Part shown: positions 54,117 to 63,300 of the stretch, piece after piece | Layout of the letters: the number at the start of each line of letters is the position of its first letter | How positions within the stretch are numbered: the stretch's first letter is position 1 | Origin: Chitinophagaceae bacterium | GTDB lineage: Bacteria > Bacteroidota > Bacteroidia > Chitinophagales > Chitinophagaceae | Direction: 5' to 3' | NCBI GenBank assembly: GCA_019638615.1 | Contig: JAHBTL010000024.1 | Coordinates: 45,542-109,541 of the forward strand | Length of the DNA stretch: 64,000 nt | Notes under the pieces: model-generated | The model's database searches: none | Seen by the model: the letters and a program-made list of their open reading frames with translations, nothing else | Told to the model about the DNA's origin: nothing | Position numbers and translations under genes: made by a program

Positions 54117-55640
54117 ATGAAAAGCAAAAAAGTTATTCTGATCATTATGGATGGATGGGGACTTGGAAAAGTAAAGTCCAGCGACGCTATCCAGCACGCT
54201 AAAACGCCTTTTGTAAGTTCATTATACAATAAATATCCTAATACTACCCTTGTTACCTGCGGGGAAAACGTGGGTCTGCCGGACGGACAAATGGGCAACA
54301 GTGAAGTAGGGCATTTAAACCTGGGCGCCGGGCGCATTGTATACCAGGAACTTCAACGTATTAATGTAGCCATAAGAACAGGCGAGCTCGCGCAAAACAA
54401 AACCCTGCTGAATGCCATCCGGTACGCAAAAGAAAATAACAAATCCCTTCATCTCTTAGGACTTGTAAGCGACGGCGGCGTGCATTCCCACATCAATCAC
54501 CTCAAGGCCATTACCGACATCTGTAAAGCCAATCACCTGGATGATGTATTCATCCATGCTTTTACCGATGGACGCGATACGGATCCCAAAAGCGGCCTGG
54601 GCTTTTTGACAGATTTGCAGCAACATCTTCATCATTCTGCCGGAACGATTGCCACCGTTACAGGGCGCTATTATGCTATGGACAGGGACAAACGCTGGGA
54701 AAGGGTAAAGCTTGCTTACGACGCGTTGGTGAAAGGCATCGGCGAACAATCGACCGATATAATAGTCTCCATTGAAAAGTCGTACAGCGACCAGGTTACG
54801 GACGAATTTATAAAACCGATCATCAATGCGAACCTCGCCGGCAAGGGCAATATAAAAGATGGCGACGCTGTTATTTGTTTTAATTTCCGCACCGACCGCT
54901 GCCGCGAAATAACGGAAGTATTGACGCAATCCGATATGCCCGACTTTGGAATGTATACCCTTGCACTGCACTATACAACCATGACGGAATATGACAAAAC
55001 TTTTAAAAAGGTGTCGGTCATTTTTGAAAATGACAATCTTACCCATACACTGGGCGAAGTAATTGAGGCGAGTGGGCTAAAACAAATAAGGATAGCTGAA
55101 ACAGAAAAATACCCCCATGTTACCTTTTTCTTTAGCGGCGGGCGCGAAACACCTTTCACAGGTGAAAAAAGGATCATGGCGCCCTCACCTAAAGTAGCCA
55201 CCTATGATTTAAAGCCGGAGATGAGCGCCTATGAGCTTACAGAGCTATTATTGCCTGAAATTAAAAACCAGACTGCCGATTTTATCTGTCTCAACTATGC
55301 CAACGCGGATATGGTAGGACATACCGGCATATGGGATGCCGTGGTAAAAGCGGTTGAAACCGTAGACTCCTGCGTTGAAAAAATAGTAACTGCCGGTCTT
55401 GAAAACGGGTATACCATTTTCCTCACAGCCGATCATGGCAATGCCGACTATATTATTAATGAAGATGGCAGTCCCAATACCGCCCATACATTGAACCTGG
55501 TTCCTTTTTTCATCATTGACAATGACTGGAAAGGAAAAATAACCCCAGGTAAACTGGGTGATATAGCTCCCACTATTCTTAAGACGATGAATATACCCAT
55601 ACCCCAGGAAATGACTGGCAAAATATTGACTGACATGTAA
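54117..55640 (+). CDS. gpmI: 2,3-bisphosphoglycerate-independent phosphoglycerate mutase
   Basis: 507 aa. Alkaline-phosphatase-fold motifs: IIMDGWGLG at the start, the catalytic Ser in QMGNSEVGHLNLGAGR (about 62), HAFTDGRDTDPKSG, GRYYAMDRDKRWER, and the second metal site in FLTADHGNADYI (about 440). It interconverts 3- and 2-phosphoglycerate in glycolysis with two Mn ions. Full length and single gene. Confidence 0.98.
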   Translation: MKSKKVILIIMDGWGLGKVKSSDAIQHAKTPFVSSLYNKYPNTTLVTCGENVGLPDGQMGNSEVGHLNLGAGRIVYQELQRINVAIRTGELAQNKTLLNAIRYAKENNKSLHLLGLVSDGGVHSHINHLKAITDICKANHLDDVFIHAFTDGRDTDPKSGLGFLTDLQQHLHHSAGTIATVTGRYYAMDRDKRWERVKLAYDALVKGIGEQSTDIIVSIEKSYSDQVTDEFIKPIINANLAGKGNIKDGDAVICFNFRTDRCREITEVLTQSDMPDFGMYTLALHYTTMTEYDKTFKKVSVIFENDNLTHTLGEVIEASGLKQIRIAETEKYPHVTFFFSGGRETPFTGEKRIMAPSPKVATYDLKPEMSAYELTELLLPEIKNQTADFICLNYANADMVGHTGIWDAVVKAVETVDSCVEKIVTAGLENGYTIFLTADHGNADYIINEDGSPNTAHTLNLVPFFIIDNDWKGKITPGKLGDIAPTILKTMNIPIPQEMTGKILTDM

Positions 55641-55816
55641 TTACACATTAACCTTCAGTTGTTTGTAAAACAACAGGCTGTTTTCTCAGGTACTTTTATC
55701 CTCTTGTGCCGGGATGCCGGTACCTGCCCGGATGATCATACATTAATTTTTTTGGTTGGTGGGCAGCACCTGGTATCAAAAAATTGTCTAAATTACATGA
55801 AATCAACTTTGATTTC

Positions 55817-56392
55817 ATGACAGAAGAAGCTTTGCTTAAAGGCTGTATCCGCAACAATGTGGCAGCACAACAGGAACTATATTACAGGTATAGTCCTAAA
55901 ATGTTGTCGGTTTGTTACAGGTACGCAAAAAGCCGCGAAGATGCTGAGGACATGTTACAGGAAGGCTTCATCAAGATCTTTACACAAATAGCACAATTTC
56001 AAAACCGGGGCGCTCTGGAGGGATGGATCAGGAAGATTATTGTACATACGTGCATTAACAACCTGAAGAAGAACAAAAAGTTTGCGGCAAGCGTAGATCT
56101 GATACATGCTTCGGGTGTACATATCCGGGAAGAAAGCATTCCTTCCATTGTGCAGGCCAAACAGGTGGTAGAATGTATACGGATGCTTCCCATCGGGTAC
56201 AGAACCGTACTCAACCTGTATGCCGTGGAGGGGTATTCGCATCGTGAAATTGCAGGCATGCTGGATATTGAAGAAAGTACCAGCAGATCGCAATACACAA
56301 GAGCAAAAGCAATGCTGGAAGACATTCTGGTGAAAAGAAATCTTATGCCAGCCTACGATTCAAAAATTGAATTGCTGGCCGGGCATCCATAA
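55817..56392 (+). CDS. ECF-type RNA polymerase sigma factor
   Basis: 191 aa from MTEEALLKGCIRNN; a TTG 11 codons earlier (55784) is an alternative. Region 2: YRYSPKMLSVCYRYAKSRED, AEDMLQEGFIKIF and WIRKIIVHTCINNLKK. Region 4: MLPIGYRTVLNLYAVEGYSH, REIAGMLDIEESTSRSQYTR. The next gene 70 bp on encodes a TM/barrel protein, a pairing like that at 7667-9867. No classic FecR is nearby. Confidence 0.92.
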   Translation: MTEEALLKGCIRNNVAAQQELYYRYSPKMLSVCYRYAKSREDAEDMLQEGFIKIFTQIAQFQNRGALEGWIRKIIVHTCINNLKKNKKFAASVDLIHASGVHIREESIPSIVQAKQVVECIRMLPIGYRTVLNLYAVEGYSHREIAGMLDIEESTSRSQYTRAKAMLEDILVKRNLMPAYDSKIELLAGHP

Positions 56393-56462
56393 CCAAAACA
56401 AAAGACTAGAATAAAGTAAATGGGGCTGACCTTTTTATATTGGATATACCAAGGAACTGACT

Positions 56463-57797
56463 ATGGAGAGAAATATTTACATGGATGATGAGTTTGAAAA
56501 ATTACTGAAGGAGAAAGCGGATCAATATAAACTTTACCCATCAGACAAGGTTTGGAGTAATATACAACGATCGCTTCGACCGCAAAGAAAATGGCCTTAT
56601 ATAACACTAACCATTTTATTGCTGTTAGGAACTTCAGTAATAGTTGATCACCCTGATTATAGCAATGGGGTTTCAGGATACAGGTTTGCACCCTTGCAAA
56701 CTTTATCCGTACAAGATAATACTACGCAACAGCCGGCAAGTCAGCATGCCATTGCAGTTCCGCCCGAAAACATTCATACTCCCGGCATTCAAATACAGGC
56801 TTTTGCTGCTGCCTCGGGTTCTTCCGGTTTTGCATCAAACAACCGCATAGGCTTGCTACAAACTGAAAAAGTAGAGGCTCCGGAAGTAGCTACTACAGTA
56901 AATACTTCTCTGGAAGAAATTGCGGATGAATTTGGCGATATTCCGGTTAAAGAAGTATTATCAACAATCAACAAGCTGGATAATAAAACCCGGATTGTGA
57001 CAACAGCCAACAAAGAAGAAGAGCAGGAAACGAACACTATAAAAAAAGTTTTATGGGGTGGCGAAGTTTTCAGGAAATCCAAACTTTCCTGGCAAATTTC
57101 ATTTTCACCCACTGTCAGCTACAGAAGGTTAACCAGCGGTATACAGGATATTACGGAAGTATTCAGGGGAGTGCCTGCAAGCCCCGATCGAAAAGTTAGC
57201 TCAGTTGATAAATCCGTAACTCAAAAGCCGGCTATTGGTGTAGAAGTTGGGGCGGGTTTAACGTATAACCTGACCCAGAATTTTCTTGTAAAAGCCGGCT
57301 TACAGCTAAACTACTCAAGGTATCAGTTGAGCGCATTACCGGTTAAACAATCAGACGCTATCCTGGCGGTGCAGGGTACCGACTCTATTACAGTGCCTTC
57401 CACCTTGTTGAACTATGCAGGAAGAGGCGCGTCCTGGTTGAATAATGAATATTACCAGCTTTCCATGCCTGTTGGTATTGAATGGGGAGTACTGGGCAAT
57501 TCAACCTTTAAATGGAATGTTGCGGCAAGTGCTCAGCCGGTATATAATTTCGCCAACAACGTGTACCTGCTTTCTACAGACTTTAAGCAGTATGGGCAGG
57601 ATCCATCGCTGGTTCGCCGTTGGAATATTAATGCAGGCGTTGAAACTTTTGTTTCTTACAACCTGGGATCATTTAAAATGCAGGCAGGTCCTCAGTTACG
57701 CTACCAGCTTATTTCCAGCTATAAAAAACCATATCCGATCAAAGAATACATGGTTGATTTTGGATTTAAAATTGGCGTAACCAAAACACTGCATTAA
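56463..57797 (+). CDS. TM-anchored protein with C-terminal beta-barrel, putative anti-sigma partner
   Basis: 444 aa. Short N-terminal charged segment (DDEFEKLLKEKADQYKLYP, VWSNIQRSLRPQR), a TM helix (about 43-58, ITLTILLLLGTSVIV), a variable linker (about 60-190) and a C-terminal beta-rich domain of about 240 residues (VGAGLTYNLTQNFLVKAGLQ; MQAGPQLRYQLISSY) like outer-membrane barrel proteins. The N-terminal 'SDKVWSNIQRSL' matches the 'NTSWQQMKRRLD' position of the protein at 8212-9867. An ATG 6 codons downstream (MDDEF) is an alternative start. Confidence 0.8.
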   Translation: MERNIYMDDEFEKLLKEKADQYKLYPSDKVWSNIQRSLRPQRKWPYITLTILLLLGTSVIVDHPDYSNGVSGYRFAPLQTLSVQDNTTQQPASQHAIAVPPENIHTPGIQIQAFAAASGSSGFASNNRIGLLQTEKVEAPEVATTVNTSLEEIADEFGDIPVKEVLSTINKLDNKTRIVTTANKEEEQETNTIKKVLWGGEVFRKSKLSWQISFSPTVSYRRLTSGIQDITEVFRGVPASPDRKVSSVDKSVTQKPAIGVEVGAGLTYNLTQNFLVKAGLQLNYSRYQLSALPVKQSDAILAVQGTDSITVPSTLLNYAGRGASWLNNEYYQLSMPVGIEWGVLGNSTFKWNVAASAQPVYNFANNVYLLSTDFKQYGQDPSLVRRWNINAGVETFVSYNLGSFKMQAGPQLRYQLISSYKKPYPIKEYMVDFGFKIGVTKTLH

Positions 57798-57885
57798 TTT
57801 CTCCCTGCTAAAACAATACAACAGGTATTTCTAAGTTTTATAGTATCGGCAAACAAAATATTTGCACGGCGGTTATATTTATTGT

Positions 57886-58464
57886 ATGAACAGAACCTTG
57901 CTTACGCTTGTTTTTTCGATCTTTACCGGTCTTACGGGTTGCAGGAATGCTGAAAACCCGGTCAAAGAAACGGGTGCTGAAAAGCAATTCTACCCGATAG
58001 GGGGTTTTATTGAAAGCCAGCTTCATTATCTTGACTCTGTTCCGTTGGCTGTTATCCATTACACAACCGTTAACAACATTACCGACACTGCCATTATTGA
58101 AAAAAGCGAATTCAGGAAGACGGTGGCAATAGAATTTATTCGATCTGACATTAGCGGAGAAGAGCAGAAAAAAAATTATACTGAAACGTCATTTATAGAT
58201 GCAACTTTGGGCGCCATTACATTGAATTATACCCCCGAAAAAAACAGTCCTGATCTGCCAGTAAAGAAAATAGATGTATTACTCAAACAGGAAAATGCTG
58301 CAATAAGCACCATTTATATTGAAAAAATAACCAGAGCGGGCGACAGTGTTGTTTTAAAGAAAATGCTATGGAATGCGAATAAAAGCTGCCAGATCACTTC
58401 CCTTATTCAAAAAAACAACGAACCCGATAAAGTTATACAGGAAAGGTTTGTTTGGGACGAATAA
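57886..58464 (+). CDS. Lipoprotein of unknown function
   Basis: 192 aa from MNRTLLTLVFSIFTGLTGC, a good lipoprotein signal. The mature protein is beta-rich with many Lys/Glu and Thr: YPIGGFIESQLHYLDSVPLA, TAIIEKSEFRKTVAIEF, IDVLLKQENAAIS. I do not recognise the family. Related small lipoproteins are common beside unrelated genes in Bacteroidota. It precedes uvrC by 76 bp, but co-function is unlikely. Confidence 0.8.
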   Translation: MNRTLLTLVFSIFTGLTGCRNAENPVKETGAEKQFYPIGGFIESQLHYLDSVPLAVIHYTTVNNITDTAIIEKSEFRKTVAIEFIRSDISGEEQKKNYTETSFIDATLGAITLNYTPEKNSPDLPVKKIDVLLKQENAAISTIYIEKITRAGDSVVLKKMLWNANKSCQITSLIQKNNEPDKVIQERFVWDE

Positions 58465-58540
58465 CGCCTGGCCCGGAATGTTATAACAATACAGAAGCTA
58501 CCATTTTGCCTGATTAAATTAATTTTGCAGTGAAATTATT

Positions 58541-60367
58541 ATGACCACTGCAGCCTTCCACGAAATAGTTCATACCATTCCGTTACAGCCGGGTATATAT
58601 AAATACTTCAATTCCGGCAACGAATTGTTATATGTTGGCAAAGCCAAAAACTTAAAGAAACGCGTCAGCTCTTACTTTAATAAAAACCAGCACAATTATA
58701 AAACGCATGAGCTGGTACAGCGCATTCAACGGATCGAGTTTACGATTGTAGATTCTGAGCAGGATGCTTTTTTGCTCGAAAACGCTCTTATCAAACAATT
58801 TCAGCCTAAATACAATATTGACCTTAAAGATGATAAGAGCTTTCCTTTCATTGTGATTAAAAATGAGCATTTCCCGCGTATTTTTCTTACAAGAAGGAAA
58901 ATCAGCGACGGGTCGGAATACCTGGGACCTTATACTTCGGTGGGAAAAGTACGGGAGCTGCTGGATTTTATCAGGCAAAACATTCCCATCCGCACCTGCA
59001 AGCTTAACCTGACACCGTCCAACATACAGAAGAAAAAATTTAAGGTTTGCCTCGAATATCACCTGGGTAACTGTAAAGGGCCGTGTGAAGGGTTACAGTC
59101 AGAAGAAGATTACAGAATGGGGCTTCAACAGATAAAAAACCTGCTCAAAGGTAACCTGTCTCCGGTTATTAACCAGTTCAAGGAAGAAATGAAAGTGTAT
59201 GCCGGCAACCTTGAATTTGAGAAAGCGGAACTGTTCCGAAAAAAAATAGAACACCTGCAGCAATACCAGGCCCGGTCAACCATTGTAAACGATAAGCTTG
59301 GCACACTCGACGTGTTTTCAATCCTGCAGGAAGGCAATATCGCTTATGTAAACTACCTGATGGTTGAAAATGGAACCATTGTGCAAACCCAAACCATTAC
59401 ACTTGAAAAAAAGCTTGAAGAAACCGAAGCCGAGATACTTTCATTTGCAATAGCCCAGTTAAGAGATACCTTCAATAGTACCGCCCGTGAGATCATTGTG
59501 CCCTTACCCATAGATTTCCCGCAACAGGGAATTGAAATTACCATTCCGAAAGGCGGCGACAAGAAGAAACTCCTGGACCTGTCGCAAAAAAATGTAAACT
59601 ATTTTAAGGAAGAGCTCCGGAAGCGGAAAATGCTGAAGCTTGAGGACAAAACGGAGTCTGAAAAAACAGCATTGCTTCAGCAATTGCAAAACGATTTAAA
59701 ACTTCCTGCATTACCGGTGCACATAGAATGTTTTGATAATTCAAATTTCCAGGGCAGTTTCCCGGTTTCGGCAATGGTATGTTTTAAAATGGGGGTGCCC
59801 AGCAAAAACGATTATCGTCACTTTAATGTAAAGACCGTTGAAGGCATCAATGATTTTGCTACAATGAAGGAAGCGGTTTCCCGCAGGTATAAAAGATTAT
59901 CGGCAGAAGAAAAGCCTTTACCGCAACTGGTGGTTATTGATGGCGGTAAAGGACAATTAAGCGCAGCCATAGAAGCAATACATGAGCTGGATCTTGATGG
60001 AAAGATGACACTCGTTGGACTTGCTAAAAACGAAGAGGAGATTTTTTTCAGTGGCGATCAGCAATCCATAAAACTGCCCTGGGATAGCAGCAGCCTTAAG
60101 CTGCTACGCCAGATCCGTGATGAAGTGCACCGCTTTGGCATTACATTTCACCGTAAAAAAAGAAGCCAGGGTACTTTTAAGAACGAGCTCGAAGAAATAG
60201 AAGGCATTGGCAAAGCAACTGCTGACCTGCTTTTAAAGACCTTTAAATCTGTAAAATCTGTTAAAACAAAATCACTGGATGAACTTGCTGATATTATAGG
60301 AAGCACCAGGGCCGGATTGGTACATCAATATTTTCAGAAGACAGGAGAGAAAGATACAGACGCATGA
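58541..60367 (+). CDS. uvrC: Excinuclease ABC subunit C
   Basis: 608 aa. N-terminal GIY-YIG nuclease (IYKYFNSGNELLYVGKAKNL, catalytic Tyr/Arg), a Cys-rich segment (CLEYHLGNCKGPCEG), UVR domain (FEKAELFRKKIEHLQQY, about 225), UvrC RNase-H-like nuclease (CFDNSNFQGS and VVIDGGKGQLSAA) and a C-terminal helix-hairpin-helix (IEGIGKATADLLLKTFKS). It makes both incisions around DNA damage in nucleotide excision repair. Full length. Confidence 0.98.
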   Translation: MTTAAFHEIVHTIPLQPGIYKYFNSGNELLYVGKAKNLKKRVSSYFNKNQHNYKTHELVQRIQRIEFTIVDSEQDAFLLENALIKQFQPKYNIDLKDDKSFPFIVIKNEHFPRIFLTRRKISDGSEYLGPYTSVGKVRELLDFIRQNIPIRTCKLNLTPSNIQKKKFKVCLEYHLGNCKGPCEGLQSEEDYRMGLQQIKNLLKGNLSPVINQFKEEMKVYAGNLEFEKAELFRKKIEHLQQYQARSTIVNDKLGTLDVFSILQEGNIAYVNYLMVENGTIVQTQTITLEKKLEETEAEILSFAIAQLRDTFNSTAREIIVPLPIDFPQQGIEITIPKGGDKKKLLDLSQKNVNYFKEELRKRKMLKLEDKTESEKTALLQQLQNDLKLPALPVHIECFDNSNFQGSFPVSAMVCFKMGVPSKNDYRHFNVKTVEGINDFATMKEAVSRRYKRLSAEEKPLPQLVVIDGGKGQLSAAIEAIHELDLDGKMTLVGLAKNEEEIFFSGDQQSIKLPWDSSSLKLLRQIRDEVHRFGITFHRKKRSQGTFKNELEEIEGIGKATADLLLKTFKSVKSVKTKSLDELADIIGSTRAGLVHQYFQKTGEKDTDA

Positions 60368-60387
60368 GTTCCAGGTTACATAAAAAA

Positions 60388-60418
60388 GGGGCCAGGATGA
60401 AAATCCAGCCCCGTTTTT
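60388..60418 (+). terminator. Probable terminator of uvrC
   Basis: GGGGC (60388-60392) pairs with GCCCC (60408-60412) around an AGGAT-GAAA-ATCC inner hairpin, followed by GTTTTT. Confidence 0.75.
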
Positions 60419-60542
60419 AAAATCCAATATCCTATGAAAAACCGCGGTAAAGATAGTGTAGAGCCGGGAGATAGCAATACCTGAATGTGGGTATTTTTAG
60501 CTAGGCAGCCTTCCGGAATGAAAGATATATTGCCACCTAAAA

Positions 60543-60576
60543 GAAAAGGGATCAATGGTTTAACATTGATCCCTTT
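60543..60576 (-). terminator. Terminator of the gldLMN operon (bidirectional hairpin)
   Basis: AAAAGGGATCAATG / CATTGATCCCTTTT (60543-60556 with 60563-60576) makes a perfect 14-bp stem and a 6-nt loop. T-rich arms on both sides allow termination in either direction. It lies 26 bp after the gldN stop. Confidence 0.85.
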
Positions 60577-60601
60577 TGCGGTTTAAAATCTGTTTATGAT
60601 A

Positions 60602-61645
60602 CTAGTATTGCCACAAATCCTGCTCGTAATTGAAAATCTTGTCTTTGATGTTTTCTCCTTCCAATAACCTTAAAATATCGTCTTTTACATACGACTTCAG
60701 ATAAAGATCGTATGGATTATCGAGGGTAGATTTGATAACATAGCTGCCGAAGAAACGACTTTCGAACAACTCTTCCCAGCTCATACGGGCGCCAAAGTTC
60801 TTGCCATTGTATACCTCGAATTTTGCCAGGGCAGGACGCATATCAGGATAATAGATCCAGAAAATAGGGGAAGAACCCAATTCCCTGCCGGTAATCTTAT
60901 CGAAATATGTTTTAACAGGGGCAATACCCAGTATCCTTACATACATTCTTGAAGATTCCTTGTCAAACACCCATTCTTCCTTGATCCTGAATTTGGTAAC
61001 ATCATCCATATTGAACTCTTCGCACACTACAGACTGTTTCATAATGCCTTTTGAAAGATCAGGATCCTTTTCAGGATCAGGCACCATGATCGTATCGCAT
61101 CCGCCGGCGAGTTTAGCTCCGATTTGATCAAGCGTCATCGGTGTGGTAAACCTGTCGTCTATCGAGGCATCGAAAGCGGTAACTTCACCACTCTTAATAG
61201 CATTCAGCAAAATCGCGATGAATCGCTGGTTGCCATTGTCTTCGTCTGCACTATAACGGAAAGGCAGGTTCACCTTTTCGCGAATATCGATTTCTCTCCA
61301 TACTTTTTCCCGGTAAATGGCATCGTCTTCACGAATATGCTCATAGCTAAGGGGCGTGCGGTCCTTTACAAGGTTTTTTTCTATCGCATTATCATTGCGA
61401 AGCGACTTCCTGATGGTATCCATTTTAATGGGATCAGGCTTGGGAGCAGTTACGATCAGGGTATCCTGCTTTTGCGCGCCCAAATTAGCATCAGACACAT
61501 TTGCCTGCGTTTTTTGAGTTGTCGCTTTCTTTTTGGTGGTTGTAGCTTTCCTTGTTGTCTTTTTCCGGGTCTGCGCATCAACCGTGTTGATTGCTAACCC
61601 AAAAGCCACCACCAGCAACGCATATTTCGCAAATTTCCATTTCAT
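60602..61645 (-). CDS. gldN: Gliding motility / type IX secretion protein GldN
   Basis: 347 aa with a signal peptide (LLVVAFGLAINTVDA) and a Lys/Thr-rich low-complexity segment (about 25-50). The conserved GldN/PorN core follows: YREKVWREIDIREKVNLPF, DRFTTPMTLDQIG, FRIKEEWVFDKESSRMYVRI and SPIFWIYYPDMRP. GldN works with GldK and with the GldL-GldM motor in the periplasmic and outer-membrane part of the type IX secretion system. It is in operon with gldM (51-bp gap). Confidence 0.97.
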   Translation of the reverse strand: MKWKFAKYALLVVAFGLAINTVDAQTRKKTTRKATTTKKKATTQKTQANVSDANLGAQKQDTLIVTAPKPDPIKMDTIRKSLRNDNAIEKNLVKDRTPLSYEHIREDDAIYREKVWREIDIREKVNLPFRYSADEDNGNQRFIAILLNAIKSGEVTAFDASIDDRFTTPMTLDQIGAKLAGGCDTIMVPDPEKDPDLSKGIMKQSVVCEEFNMDDVTKFRIKEEWVFDKESSRMYVRILGIAPVKTYFDKITGRELGSSPIFWIYYPDMRPALAKFEVYNGKNFGARMSWEELFESRFFGSYVIKSTLDNPYDLYLKSYVKDDILRLLEGENIKDKIFNYEQDLWQY

Positions 61646-61696
61646 GTCAAAAGTGTTATAGTCAATATAAAATTAAACGCTACCTCAAAGTGATTA

Positions 61697-63217
61697 TTAT
61701 CTCAGGATAAAGGACAGCGGCTTCACGGGTACTTGTCTGCCATCTGGTCCAATAGCCTTGATATTGTCAATATATACGCCTCTGCCAGGTTTAAGATTGC
61801 TTACAAGTGTAGCAGCCGCACCAGTCCATACGGGCCCGTTGTTGGCAATAGGATTATAATCGGGACTGCTAAGATCAGCGATTGTATAGCTTACTACTTT
61901 AAAGTTAGCTTCAAATTCTGAGTTTTGAAGCAATGCTCTTACGCCACCCATTGCTTTAAATTGAGCAGTAGGAACCTGTCCGCCTTCAAATGTACCTACC
62001 ATCGCTGTTGGAGGAGGCATGTATTTTACGCGGAAAGACACTTTACCAGCCGATTTACCATCCACTCTTACATCAATATCTGCTGTTCCCGGGGCCGTAG
62101 GTTTAGCAATATATTTGCTGCCACCTGCTTTACTTACACTTCCGTTATTTGATACAGCGCTTACTTTTTCACTACCGGCGCCGGCTGTAATAGTCAAAGG
62201 ATTTTCCATTCCAACATACAGCACATTCATTTTATCGGCCATTACCGCTACACCGGAAGCTTGCCCAACAGTGTATTCAAATGTTTTTGAAGCTACTTTT
62301 TCCACGCCATCATTAGGATCAAGATATTTAATATCTACTTTTATACTATGTCCGCCAGATCCGCCGGCGGCCATTTTAATTTCAGCAACACCGTTGTCAT
62401 TTACTTTGGCAGGAGTTCCATTAATTAACACCTGTGGCTTTACACTTGAGTTAAATGCTCCCAAACCAGCTTTCATTTCCAGTTGTTCACCTGGCATCAG
62501 GTAAGTTGAATTAGCCGCTACCATTGGTTCGAACTTATCCAGTTTAAATACAACGCCTCCGATTTTCTCAAAGAGATAGTTGGAAACCTTGTTTTCAGTG
62601 TTTTTTACATCATTTTGAAATTTGCTCAGGATCGTCATAGCAGCAATAGTAGGCGTCATGTGAAAATAAGCATTCGTCCACGACAAATTTTCATCATCCT
62701 TTCCTGTTGAAGATTTTGGCTTCTCTACATCAATAGGTAACTTACCTTCAAAAGATTTCGCAATCTCGGGGTCAACGGCCAATATATCTTTTTTATACTT
62801 TTCGAGAGCAGCACGTAATTTTTCACCTTCGCCCTGCGTATCCATCAGGCGGGTTGCTGCATCCAGGTTACTGATGCCTTCGCCTGTTTCTTCATTATAC
62901 TTACTTTCTTCCTTGAGCTTGGCTTTTAAGCCTTCAATATAAGTATTCAACTCATTGGATAATGCCTTTACCTGATCTGCCTTTGGCTTCCAGATAGCGG
63001 CTTTATCCTTTGTTTTTTCGTCTTTCAGGCTTTCTTCAAAGTTTTTATATACAACATCAGTTGATGCGGTTAAAGTGCTGTTAGACTTTAATAAGCTGTT
63101 ATCAACTGTTTTAAAGGCATTGATGATCTCGGCAGACACGTTCAGTGCCAGCAATGCTGTAAGCACCAAATACATCATGTTGATCATCTTCTGCCGTGGC
63201 TCTTTAGGTAGTGCCAT
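61697..63217 (-). CDS. gldM: Type IX secretion / gliding protein GldM
   Basis: 506 aa. An N-terminal TM helix (RQKMINMMYLVLTALLALNV) inserts into the GldL helix bundle; the periplasmic domains D1-D4 follow (TPTIAAMTILSKFQND; YVGMENPLTITAGAGS; RVKYMPPPTAMVG; VVSYTIADLSSPDYNPI). GldL-GldM is the rotary proton-driven motor of type IX secretion and gliding. Stop-to-start gap to gldN is 51 bp. Confidence 0.98.
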   Translation of the reverse strand: MALPKEPRQKMINMMYLVLTALLALNVSAEIINAFKTVDNSLLKSNSTLTASTDVVYKNFEESLKDEKTKDKAAIWKPKADQVKALSNELNTYIEGLKAKLKEESKYNEETGEGISNLDAATRLMDTQGEGEKLRAALEKYKKDILAVDPEIAKSFEGKLPIDVEKPKSSTGKDDENLSWTNAYFHMTPTIAAMTILSKFQNDVKNTENKVSNYLFEKIGGVVFKLDKFEPMVAANSTYLMPGEQLEMKAGLGAFNSSVKPQVLINGTPAKVNDNGVAEIKMAAGGSGGHSIKVDIKYLDPNDGVEKVASKTFEYTVGQASGVAVMADKMNVLYVGMENPLTITAGAGSEKVSAVSNNGSVSKAGGSKYIAKPTAPGTADIDVRVDGKSAGKVSFRVKYMPPPTAMVGTFEGGQVPTAQFKAMGGVRALLQNSEFEANFKVVSYTIADLSSPDYNPIANNGPVWTGAAATLVSNLKPGRGVYIDNIKAIGPDGRQVPVKPLSFILR

Positions 63218-63300
63218 GATTTTTCAGGATTTAATATATTTACGAATCAAGGGTTAATTACACAGAGGGGAGCGTCAGGCTCCCTTGCAGATGGTTTTAA

